From Thermaceae bacterium (lineage in GTDB: Bacteria > Deinococcota > Deinococci > Deinococcales > Marinithermaceae): a stretch of DNA of 5,857 nt. Below are positions 1 to 5,720 of this stretch, in pieces; positions within the stretch are counted from its first letter, which is position 1; every line of letters starts with the position of its first letter. The stretch spans positions 1-5,857 of the forward strand of contig WFXV01000002.1 in the NCBI GenBank assembly GCA_015490435.1, read 5' to 3'. Position numbers and translations under genes: made by a program. The notes below the pieces were generated by a model that made no database searches, was not told the origin of the DNA, and was given only the letters and a program-made list of their open reading frames with translations.

Positions 1-163
1 CCTCGCCGCGCCCCAAAGCGCCCTCGAGCGCGCCGAGGAGCTCGAAGTAGCGCACCCGGGCGAGCTCGATGTAGGAGAGGTAGACCGCGTTGTTCACGTG
101 CCCAAGGGGGTCGAGGTCGCGGTAACGCACTTCGATCTGGACCACCGCCGGGTAGCCGTCCAT
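1..163 (-). CDS. Acyl-CoA thioesterase (4HBT/YbgC hotdog family), 5' part only
   Basis: Reading leftward from 163 gives 54 codons before the window edge, starting MDGYPAVVQIEVRYRDLDP and continuing LGHVNNAVYLSYIELARV. The D-x-L-G-H-V-N-N block followed by an aromatic-rich helix is the signature of the 4-hydroxybenzoyl-CoA thioesterase/YbgC branch of hotdog-fold enzymes. Asp18 lies at the position of the catalytic acid, and the HVNN loop contacts the thioester. Family members hydrolyse acyl-CoA or acyl-ACP thioesters in the cytoplasm; substrate cannot be predicted from this fragment. Family proteins are usually about 130-150 residues, so roughly two thirds lie outside the window. An in-frame ATG at 178 would add MKNRD; I prefer 163 because the conserved region begins right after it, though neither start has a well-spaced Shine-Dalgarno sequence. 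It is transcribed divergently from the lipoprotein gene at 202, with only 38 bp between the starts. Confidence 0.85.
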   Translation of the reverse strand, partial: MDGYPAVVQIEVRYRDLDPLGHVNNAVYLSYIELARVRYFELLGALEGALGRGE

Positions 164-189
164 GTCCCTATTTTTCATCTTTCGGGCGG

Positions 190-195
190 TAACAT
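190..195 (+). promoter_or_regulatory. Possible -10 element for a leaderless lipoprotein mRNA
   Basis: TAACAT (4 of 6 matches to TATAAT) ends 6 bases before the GTG start at 202, and there is no GGAGG-like sequence before that start. Many leaderless genes in Deinococcus-Thermus bacteria have a -10 hexamer at about this distance. No convincing -35 hexamer is visible 16-18 bases upstream, so the call is weak. The whole divergent promoter region is only 38 bp. Confidence 0.3.
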
Positions 196-201
196 GGGCG
201 C

Positions 202-552
202 GTGCGCCGGCTTTTCCTGCTCGCGCTGGTCCTGCTCTCGGCGTGCCGCCCCAAGACCGGCGAGCCCCTCGAGGCCGAGGTCCGCTTCGTGCCCGAGCAC
301 CCCACGGTGGGCAAGGCCGAGATCTGCATCGAGGTGGACCCGAGGCTCGAGCTCACCCGGGTCGAGGTGGTCGGCGACATGACCCACGCCGGCATGATCC
401 CGGTCGAGGACGAGGCCCACCCCGCCGGCCCCGGGCTTTGGCGGGTGGACGCCTTCGACTTCAACATGCGCGGCGACTGGGTCCTGACCATCACCGCGTA
501 CGATAAGCAGGGCAAGAAATACGTGAAGGAGGTGCGCCTCACGGTCCCATGA
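202..552 (+). CDS. YtkA/FixH-like lipoprotein, possible metal-handling role
   Basis: A 116-residue protein with a GTG start. Residues 1-15 form a lipoprotein signal peptide: two Arg, a Leu-rich core and the lipobox L12-S-A-C15. The mature part of about 100 residues should be tethered to a membrane as a single Ig-like beta domain. The segment D59-M-T-H-A-G-M65 resembles the conserved stretch of YtkA/FixH-like domains, and M60, H62 and M65 could bind copper; metal binding is an inference. Proteins of this class often sit beside cytochrome oxidase assembly or copper-trafficking genes. The stop overlaps the next start by 4 bases (ATGA), so translation is probably coupled to the membrane polyferredoxin, the same pairing seen for FixH and FixG/CcoG in cbb3 oxidase clusters. 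The ATG at 194 is in another frame and was not used. The exact function is unknown. Confidence 0.75.
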   Translation: MRRLFLLALVLLSACRPKTGEPLEAEVRFVPEHPTVGKAEICIEVDPRLELTRVEVVGDMTHAGMIPVEDEAHPAGPGLWRVDAFDFNMRGDWVLTITAYDKQGKKYVKEVRLTVP

Positions 553-1976
553 GAACCCCCGACCTCCTCCGCCTCCCCCTCGTCGGCCGCTTCTTCCGCT
601 GGCGCTATAGCCGCTTCGTGCTCCAGGTGCCGCTTTTGCTGGTGGCGCTCCTCGCCCTCTACGACGGCTTCATGGGCCGCCAGCTCGCCCCCAAGAACTT
701 CGCCACCGTCTCGGTCTGGCTCCACTACCGGGGGTTTTTGGTCCTGGCCATCGCCGTGCTCGGCAACCTCTTCTGCGCCGCCTGCCCGATGATGCTGGTC
801 CGGGGGCCGACCCGGTTCGCCAAGCGCTTCCTCCCGGAGTTCAAGTGGCCCCGGGCGCTCCGGAACAAGTACTTCGTCATCGCCCTGACCCTCTTCTACC
901 TCTTCGCCTACGAGTACTGGGACCTCTGGGCCAGCCCCTGGCTCACCGCCTGGCTGATCCTCGGCTACTTCGGGGTCGCCTTCGTGGTCGACGCCCTCTT
1001 CCCCGAGGGCACCTTCTGCAAGTACGTCTGCCCGCTCGGCAACTTCAACTTCACCCTGAGCACGGTAAGCCCCACCCAGATCGCCGCCCGCGACCCCGAG
1101 GTCTGCCTCCGCTGCGAGGGCAAGTACTGCGTGAACGGCCGGGTGGAGACCCCGAGCGGACGCAAAACCCTGAAGGAAGCCCCAAACGCCGAGGGCCTCC
1201 GCTTTCCCGGATGCGAGACCAAGCTCTACGTGCCCCAGATCCAGTCCAACATGGACTGCACCCTCTGCATGAACTGCGTGCGGGCCTGCCCCTACGACAA
1301 CGTCGCCTGGAAGCTCCGGGCCCCCGGGACCGAGGCCGCCTGGGCCCGCTACAAGATCGACGTGGTCTGGCTCGGGGTGCTCCTCTTCTTCGCCGGGTTC
1401 ATGAACGCCTTCGCCATGGTCCCGCCCTACTACCAGCTCGCCGAGCGGCTCTCCGAGCTCCTCGGCACCCGGAACGAGGCGCTCTTGCTCTCGACGATCT
1501 TCGTGCTCTGGACCGGTCTCGGGCTCTTCCTCACCCTGGGGGTGGCGATGCTCGCCGACCGGGTTTCCGGCGTGCGCGCCTCGCCCCTGAAGGCGGTGCG
1601 GTTTTGGGGAACCGGGTTTTTCCCCTTGGCCTTCGCCATGTGGGCCGGCCACTACGCCTTCCACTTCCTCACCGGCTGGGCGAGCATCATCCCGGTCACC
1701 CAACAGGCGCTCTTGAACCTGGGGCTCCCGGTGGGCGAGCCCGACTGGACGCTGGCCGCCTTGGTCCCGGAGAACTGGCTGTATCCCCTCCAGGTGGGGA
1801 TCCTCTACCTCGGGCTTTTGGCCGCGAGCTACGTGCTCTTCCGCCGCGCCCGCGAGCGCAACCACTTCCTCGCCGGGGGCATCGTCTTCACCTACTTCTT
1901 CCTCCTGGTGGCGCTCGCGCTTTGGGTGTTGGCGCAGCCAATGGAGATGCGGGGCACGCTGCTTCTGCCCCAGTAG
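549..1976 (+). CDS. Membrane-bound 4Fe-4S polyferredoxin, NapH/NosR/CcoG-like
   Basis: A 475-residue integral membrane iron-sulfur protein. About nine hydrophobic helices are visible, near residues 24-42, 60-83, 107-127, 133-151, 271-292, 312-336, 351-373, 412-434 and 440-466. C76-x2-C79-P and C157-x3-C161-P follow helices 2 and 4, as in the NapH/NosR family. The central soluble part holds a canonical 4Fe-4S site, C237-x2-C240-x2-C243-x3-C247-P, and a second cysteine set, C186-x2-C189-x4-C194 with C222 about 27 residues later. Family members pass electrons across or along the membrane to periplasmic or assembly partners. Unlike classical CcoG/FixG (five helices plus a C-terminal Ig-like domain), this protein has extra C-terminal helices, including H-Y-A-F-H in helix 7 that could ligate a metal or heme. 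Its start overlaps the lipoprotein stop. Redox role is likely; electron donor and acceptor are not visible. Confidence 0.82.
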   Translation: MRTPDLLRLPLVGRFFRWRYSRFVLQVPLLLVALLALYDGFMGRQLAPKNFATVSVWLHYRGFLVLAIAVLGNLFCAACPMMLVRGPTRFAKRFLPEFKWPRALRNKYFVIALTLFYLFAYEYWDLWASPWLTAWLILGYFGVAFVVDALFPEGTFCKYVCPLGNFNFTLSTVSPTQIAARDPEVCLRCEGKYCVNGRVETPSGRKTLKEAPNAEGLRFPGCETKLYVPQIQSNMDCTLCMNCVRACPYDNVAWKLRAPGTEAAWARYKIDVVWLGVLLFFAGFMNAFAMVPPYYQLAERLSELLGTRNEALLLSTIFVLWTGLGLFLTLGVAMLADRVSGVRASPLKAVRFWGTGFFPLAFAMWAGHYAFHFLTGWASIIPVTQQALLNLGLPVGEPDWTLAALVPENWLYPLQVGILYLGLLAASYVLFRRARERNHFLAGGIVFTYFFLLVALALWVLAQPMEMRGTLLLPQ

Positions 1977-1991
1977 GGTAGGCTGAGGGTC

Positions 1992-2573
1992 GTGCGTCGC
2001 CTGGTTGCCTTGTTGCCCTTTCTCGCCGCCCTGGCGCTGGCGCACGCCGAGCCGGTGCAGGCGGTGGTGACCCTCACCCAGACCGCGGACGCCCTCGAGG
2101 TCGAGGTGGCGCTGGTGGGCGAGACCAGCACGCTGCCAATTCGGGGGGCTGTGCTCGAGCTCATCCTCGCCCGCCCCAGCGACCGCCTCCTCGGCTGGAT
2201 GAAGGACGGCGTCCTCTCCCGCACCGGCAGCGCCAAGCTCCCCGCCGAGGAGGTGGTGCGGGTCCCTCTGAAGGAGCAAAAACCCGGCACCTACACCGCC
2301 CGCCTGAGCCCGCCTCCGCCCCCCGGTGCCTACGTCCTCGTGCTCCTCGACACCACCTTCAAGGGCGAAGCGACGATGACCGGGAAGGAGATCCGCCTTC
2401 CCCTCGAGGAAAACCCCACCCTCTTCACCGGCATCCTCCCCGAGACCAAGACCCCGAGCCGCTACCTCTTCTACGCCCTCGCCGGGCTCGCGGTTCCGGC
2501 GCTCATCGGCCTCGTCTTCGCCCTGCTCGCCCGCAGCGAGCGCCAGGGAGGTGAGCATGGATCCGGAGCTTAA
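1992..2573 (+). CDS. Secreted protein with a C-terminal membrane anchor, function unknown
   Basis: A 193-residue protein starting at GTG, with a weak GAGGG ribosome binding site 3 bases before it. Residues 1-19 form a Sec signal peptide (MRRLVALLP, then a Leu/Ala core) with a likely cleavage site after A17-H-A19. Residues 20 to about 150 look beta-rich and Ig-like, with a proline run around PPPPPGAY. Residues 158-179 form one hydrophobic helix, followed by a short charged tail. The predicted topology is an extracytoplasmic domain held by one C-terminal helix. It starts 15 bases after the polyferredoxin stop, and its end contains the start of queF, so it belongs to the same run. By position it may be a partner of the lipoprotein and polyferredoxin, for instance in metal delivery or electron transfer. 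I see no diagnostic ligand cluster and recognise no named family. Confidence 0.72.
   Translation: MRRLVALLPFLAALALAHAEPVQAVVTLTQTADALEVEVALVGETSTLPIRGAVLELILARPSDRLLGWMKDGVLSRTGSAKLPAEEVVRVPLKEQKPGTYTARLSPPPPPGAYVLVLLDTTFKGEATMTGKEIRLPLEENPTLFTGILPETKTPSRYLFYALAGLAVPALIGLVFALLARSERQGGEHGSGA
2545..2554 (+). promoter_or_regulatory. Strong ribosome binding site that sets the queF start
   Basis: AGGGAGGTGA contains GGAGGTGA, an 8-base match to the anti-Shine-Dalgarno sequence. Its GGAGG core ends 5 bases before the ATG at 2557. The in-frame GTG at 2551 overlaps this core and is therefore an unlikely start. The site lies within the last codons of the upstream gene, which suggests coupled translation. 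Confidence 0.75.
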
Positions 2574-3051
2574 GAAGCTGGTGGAGGCGGAGCTCGAGCA
2601 CGCCCGCCGCCACACCGAGGAAGCGCTCCGCTACATGGCCAAGTTCGGCATCCGCCCAAGCGGCGAGGTCCGGCTCTTCTACCCCCCCGAGGCCCGCCAG
2701 CGTTCCATCGACCGCATCCCCTTCACCCGCCCCGTAAAGGAGCGGGTCGTCTACCGCACCGAACCCGGCGAGTTCTCTGCCGTCTGCCCCTTCTCCGGGC
2801 TACCGGACTACGGCGTGCTCACCGTGGAGTACGTGCCCGGAAGCTGGATCCTAGAGCTCAAAAGCTTCAAGTACTACCTGATCTCCTTTCGCCAGATCGG
2901 GATCACCCAGGAGGAGGTCACCGCCCTCATCTACGAAGACGTCCTCCGCCACCTCGAGGACCCCGACTACCTGGTAGTCGAGACCGTCTACAACGTACGC
3001 GGCGGCATCCGCACCACCGTGCGCGTGGACAGCCGGGATCAGAATTCCTAG
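2557..3051 (+). CDS. queF: NADPH-dependent 7-cyano-7-deazaguanine (preQ0) reductase
   Basis: A 164-residue QueF of the short, single-domain type, like Bacillus subtilis YkvM. It reduces the nitrile of preQ0 to the amine preQ1 with two NADPH in the cytoplasm, a step in making queuosine for tRNA wobble position 34. Visible signatures are C77-P-F-S-G-L-P-D84, holding the nucleophilic Cys that forms the thioimide and the Asp seven residues later. These match the Cys55/Asp62 pair of the Bacillus enzyme. The QueF motif E100-L-K-S-F-K-Y-Y is also present. An N-terminal extension of about 20 residues relative to the Bacillus protein is predicted to be helical. The start at 2557 is set by the Shine-Dalgarno sequence. 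The gene overlaps the end of the anchored-protein gene by 17 bases, but no other queuosine gene is in the window, so operon membership seems to reflect position rather than shared function. Confidence 0.95.
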   Translation: MDPELKKLVEAELEHARRHTEEALRYMAKFGIRPSGEVRLFYPPEARQRSIDRIPFTRPVKERVVYRTEPGEFSAVCPFSGLPDYGVLTVEYVPGSWILELKSFKYYLISFRQIGITQEEVTALIYEDVLRHLEDPDYLVVETVYNVRGGIRTTVRVDSRDQNS

Positions 3052-3058
3052 CTCTCTG

Positions 3059-3067
3059 TGGTAAACT
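3059..3067 (+). promoter_or_regulatory. Possible extended -10 promoter for mglBA
   Basis: TGG followed by TAAACT (4 of 6 to TATAAT) forms an extended -10 element that ends 9 bases before the mglB ATG. No Shine-Dalgarno sequence lies in the 25-base gap after queF. Both facts fit a promoter giving a nearly leaderless mglBA mRNA. No good -35 is visible, which extended -10 promoters tolerate. Confidence 0.4.
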
Positions 3068-3076
3068 AGCCTCACT

Positions 3077-3579
3077 ATGATCGAGCCCTCGATCGCCCTC
3101 TTCGGGGAGTCCTTCGAAGAGGCGAGCCGGGTCCTGGAAGAACTCCTAGAGGAAACCGGCGCCCAGTACGCCCTCCTGGTGGACCGGAAGGGGTTCGTGC
3201 TGGCGCACCGCGAAGCCCTTTGGGCGCCCCGCCCACCCGCGCTCGACTCGCTCGCCACCCTGGTCGCCGGTAACGCCGCCGCCACCAAGGCCCTGGCCGA
3301 GCTCCTCGGCGAAAAGCGGTTTTCCGAGATCGTGCACCAGGGGGAAAAGCAAGGCATCTACGTCGAGGAGGTCAACGACCTCGCCCTCTTGGTGGTGATC
3401 TTCGACCAAAACGCCCCGGTCGGCCGGGTCAAGCTCTTTGGCAAGAAGGCCGCCGGCCGGCTGGACCACATCACCCAGCGGGCCAAGGTCGAGTCGGGGG
3501 CGACCCGCGCCCGGCTGGGCCTCGACACCGAGTACCGGGAGTCCGCCTCCGCCCTGCTCGACGACCTTTTCGGTGAACC

Positions 3580-3583
<4 letters not shown>
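3077..3583 (+). CDS. mglB: MglB, roadblock/LC7 GTPase-activating partner of MglA
   Basis: A 168-residue roadblock/LC7 protein, close to the length of known Thermus MglB. Domain order: an N-terminal amphipathic helix (about 10-27), the strand-turn-strand G28-AQYALLVDRKG-F that opens the roadblock fold, a long Ala/Leu-rich helix (SLATLVAGNAAATKALAEL), then strands including IYVEEV and LALLVVIFD and a helix that begins near VGRVKLF. A charged C-terminal tail follows. MglB is known to act as a homodimer that binds one MglA-GTP and stimulates GTP hydrolysis, restricting active MglA to one cell pole. It overlaps mglA by 4 bases (ATGA), the conserved mglB-mglA order, so the two are made together. 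The ATG at 3077 lacks a Shine-Dalgarno sequence but follows a -10-like element, so a leaderless start is plausible. In Thermus the system is likely tied to cell polarity or type IV pilus motility; that role is inferred. Confidence 0.92.
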
Positions 3584-4166
<583 letters not shown>

Positions 4167-4170
<4 letters not shown>

Positions 4171-5168
4171 CCGATCCGAAACGGCGTGCGCAACCCCGCC
4201 TGGGCGATCTCCCGGGCCTCCTTGGGCGCCCAGGAGAGGGCCAGCACGCCCCGGTAAGCCCGGAGCGCCCGTTCGCGCTCGCCGAGCAGGTCCCGGAGCT
4301 GCCCCAACCGAGCGAGCACGTAGCCCGGGAGGTATTCCGGGTGGTGGAAGTCCCCCTCGGCCACCTGCTCGAGCAGCAGGGCGGCGTCCTCCACCTGCCC
4401 CGCCGCCAGGTAAAGCTGCGAGGCCAGATAGCCGGCCTCGGCGCCCCCGATCTCCCTGAGCTGCTCCAGCAAACGAAAGAGATCGTCCCCCTCCTCGAGC
4501 CGCCAGGCCCGGTCGAGCACCGCCCGCGCCCGCTCGGCCTCGGTGGGCTCGTGGGGGCCGGGGAGCTCGGCCTCGGGCAGCTCCGCGAGCAGGTCCGGCA
4601 GGTCAAGCAGGTCCACCCAGACCGCGTAGCGCCCCGGGGGAAGCGCCCGGATCCGGCGGGCGACCTCCCGCATCCGTTCTTTCCGGAACCCGGTGGCGGG
4701 CCCTTCGCCAAAGCGCGCCGCCACCCACTCGAGGTAGCGCTTTAGGGCACCCAGGGGTTCCTCCGCCCGCCAGCTCTCGGGAGAAAGCGGAGCTTCCAGC
4801 CACGAAAAGAGCTCCCGCTGGGCCTCGGCCTCCTCCTCCAGGTAGCGCCGGCCCTGCTCCATCTGCTCCAGGTAGTCCCTAAACCGCTCGGCCTCGGCCT
4901 TGAGCTCCTCCGCCCGCTCTCCAATAGCCTCCACCCGCACGCCCGCGCGCTCCGCCCAGGGAAGCAAATGGAAAAGGCCGAGCTCCTCGGCCTCCCGCCA
5001 GAGACCCTGGCGAAGCCCCTCTTCGCTGTAGGAGGCGAGGAGCACCGCGTCCGGCCGGTACGCGGAGGTGAGCTCGACCAAAGTGACCGCGTTGTAGCGA
5101 GGGTGGGAAAGGTGCAAAGGGCCGAGGGTGGGGACGACAAAGAGGTTCACGACCCTATCCTCCCCCAT
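4167..5168 (-). CDS. Uncharacterised helical protein with TPR-like C-terminal region
   Basis: A 333-residue protein that I do not recognise. Residues 6-50 form a hydrophobic strand (LFVVPTLG), H-L-S-H-P-R-Y and a helix ending in YRPDAVLLAS. This loosely recalls the N-terminus of TraB/ChaN-type proteins, but too weakly to assign. Residues about 80-125 are Glu/Arg-rich and probably coiled coil. A middle part has PPGRYAVWVDLLDLPDLL. Residues about 215-325 form repeated helical hairpins (AGYLASQLYLAAGQVEDAALLLEQ; LGQLRDLLGERERALRAYRGVL) typical of TPR-like scaffolds. No signal peptide or membrane helix is seen, so it is probably cytoplasmic and binds a protein or peptide. ATG at 5168 has GGAG 6 bases upstream. 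An in-frame GTG at 5150 has a better GGGGGAGG 8 bases upstream and would begin MNLFVVPT, close to the conserved-looking part, so either start is possible. It converges on mglA with overlapping stops. Confidence 0.8.
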
Positions 5169-5192
5169 CCGGGGCTCCGGGAAAAGCGGTCA

Positions 5193-5220
5193 ACCCCAAA
5201 CGGGGTCCCCCAATTGGGGG
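5193..5220. repeat. Two tandem GGGG/CCCC dyads, possible operator
   Basis: ACCCC-AAAC-GGGGT (5193-5206) is followed directly by the perfect 14-bp palindrome CCCCCAATTGGGGG (5207-5220). Both have the form CCCCAA-N2-GGGG, and their centres are 14 bp apart. They lie 25-52 bp upstream of the minus-strand start at 5168, where a repressor or activator site would be expected. In that strand's RNA they could instead fold as hairpins in the leader. No T-run follows on either strand, so they are not intrinsic terminators. Confidence 0.5.
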
Positions 5221-5315
5221 TATTGGGTAAAATGCCCGTTAAGGGGTAGGGTTAAGGATTTTTCCCCGGCCATTTTGCCGGAATTCCCTTCGCCATCGCA
5301 CTTTCCCGAATCCCG

Positions 5316-5349
5316 ACCACCACCGCAAAAACCTGCGGTGGTGGTTTTT
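5316..5349 (+). terminator. Rho-independent terminator, rightward
   Basis: A perfect 12-bp stem pairs 5316-5327 (ACCACCACCGCA) with 5334-5345, has a 6-base loop, and runs into TTTTT (5345-5349) followed by GCTTT. This is a textbook intrinsic terminator on the plus strand only; the minus strand has no T-run after the stem. No plus-strand gene lies between it and 5168, so what it terminates is unclear: an unannotated short RNA, or antisense and read-through transcription. Confidence 0.85.
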
Positions 5350-5417
5350 GCTTTCAAGGAGCTCGAGAAAGGTGCTCCACGCCACTGCGCTATACTTTCT
5401 TGCACCTACTGAACTTA

Positions 5418-5446
5418 TTGACTCTTGCTGCAGCTCATACTAGCAT
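5418..5446 (+). promoter_or_regulatory. Sigma-70/SigA-type promoter upstream of the small ORF
   Basis: TTGACT at 5418-5423 (5 of 6 to TTGACA) is separated by exactly 17 bp from TAGCAT at 5441-5446 (4 of 6 to TATAAT). Transcription would begin near 5453 and give a leader of about 50-57 bases before the small ORF. It is the best -35/-10 pair I can find in the window and sits just after the strong terminator, so it defines an independent transcription unit. Confidence 0.6.
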
Positions 5447-5503
5447 AGCCTCAGACAAAGGGAAAGGGGCAACACCCCGGACCCTGAGGGAGAGAGAGGG
5501 GGA

Positions 5504-5602
5504 ATGGAAATGAAGAAGACCTTCGCGAAACTATTCGGACTCCTAATGAGCCTGGTGGCCCTTGCGATCGCGGCGGGTGCGAGCACCAGCTTTGACCCCT
5601 AG
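5504..5602 (+). CDS. Small signal-peptide-like ORF (30-32 residues), function unknown
   Basis: Thirty-two codons from ATG 5504, or 30 from ATG 5510. The second start is favoured because GAGGGGG (5496-5502) lies 7 bases before it. From 5510 the product begins MKKTFAKLF (three Lys), continues with a hydrophobic core of about 15 residues (GLLMSLVALAIAA) and ends GASTSFDP. This is the layout of a Sec signal peptide with possible A-x-A-type cleavage around AIAAGA, which would release a peptide of 6-8 residues; it could equally be a tiny membrane protein. Possible roles, in no proven order, are a secreted signalling peptide precursor, a small membrane toxin or regulator, a regulatory leader peptide, or the remnant of a secreted protein gene. 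A promoter, a Shine-Dalgarno sequence and a hairpin 3 bases after the stop argue for a real gene. CTA (twice), GGA and CTT codons are unlike the neighbouring conserved genes. No family is recognised. Confidence 0.55.
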   Translation: MEMKKTFAKLFGLLMSLVALAIAAGASTSFDP

Positions 5603-5604
5603 CC

Positions 5605-5646
5605 CAAAGCGGTGTAGCTAATAGCGCGGCCCCTAGCCGCGCTTTG
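5605..5646 (+). other. Alternating hairpins directly after the small ORF
   Basis: An 8-bp perfect stem pairs AGCGCGGC (5623-5630) with GCCGCGCT (5636-5643) around a CCCTA loop. A second, incompatible stem pairs CAAAGCG (5605-5611) with CGCTTTG (5640-5646). Both use 5640-5643, so they cannot form fully at once. Only three T follow the 8-bp stem, making it a weak terminator at best. The first arm of the competing stem begins 3 bases after the small ORF's stop and would be covered by a ribosome paused there. Confidence 0.5.
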
Positions 5647-5685
5647 AACCCGGACAGACACATGTGAGACTCGATCAATAAGAAT

Positions 5686-5718
5686 GTGGGGACCACTCCA
5701 GGAGAGGGAGGTCCCCAC
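5686..5718 (+). repeat. Perfect 9-bp inverted repeat around a ribosome binding site
   Basis: GTGGGGACC (5686-5694) and GGTCCCCAC (5710-5718) are perfect inverse copies separated by 15 bases. The Shine-Dalgarno-like GGGAGG (5706-5711) of the next gene lies in the loop and the base of the right arm, 9 bases before ATG 5721. In RNA this could limit translation. In DNA it could be an operator or part of an insertion-sequence end, since it begins TG and lies 35 bases before the ORF. Confidence 0.6.
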
Positions 5719-5720
5719 GA

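Larger units (their letters stand above)
5169..5503. other. Intergenic region of 335 bp with dyads, a terminator and a promoter
   Basis: No credible protein-coding gene is seen on either strand; the open frames here have atypical codon use and no ribosome binding site. The left half should contain the leftward promoter of the gene ending at 4167, although no clean -35/-10 pair is visible. It also carries GGGG/CCCC dyads (5193-5220), two GTTAAGG direct repeats (5238-5244 and 5251-5257) and a CCGGC/GCCGG inverted repeat (5266-5270 and 5277-5281). A strong rightward terminator lies at 5316-5349. From about 5380 the DNA becomes more A/T-rich, and the promoter of the small ORF is at 5418-5446. TATACT at 5391-5396 is a second possible -10 but lacks a -35. 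Confidence 0.6.

Noticed and set aside
845..1981. A 378-codon plus-strand frame inside the polyferredoxin gene
   Set aside because: Arg/Pro/Leu-rich shadow of the real frame; the other frame has conserved cysteine motifs and membrane helices.
168..2615. A stop-free 815-codon minus-strand frame opposite the lipoprotein, polyferredoxin and anchored-protein genes
   Set aside because: Its translation is low-complexity Glu/Gly/Pro/Arg-rich with no domain, as expected for a frame antisense to GC-rich genes; three well-supported plus-strand genes occupy the same DNA.
5266..5281. CCGGC-CATTTT-GCCGG inverted repeat as a terminator
   Set aside because: Only a 5-bp stem and no T-run after it on either strand.
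5128..5412. A 94-codon plus-strand frame that could be the gene ended by the terminator at 5316-5349
   Set aside because: It starts inside the minus-strand gene without a Shine-Dalgarno sequence, has no recognisable motif, and its stop lies beyond the terminator.
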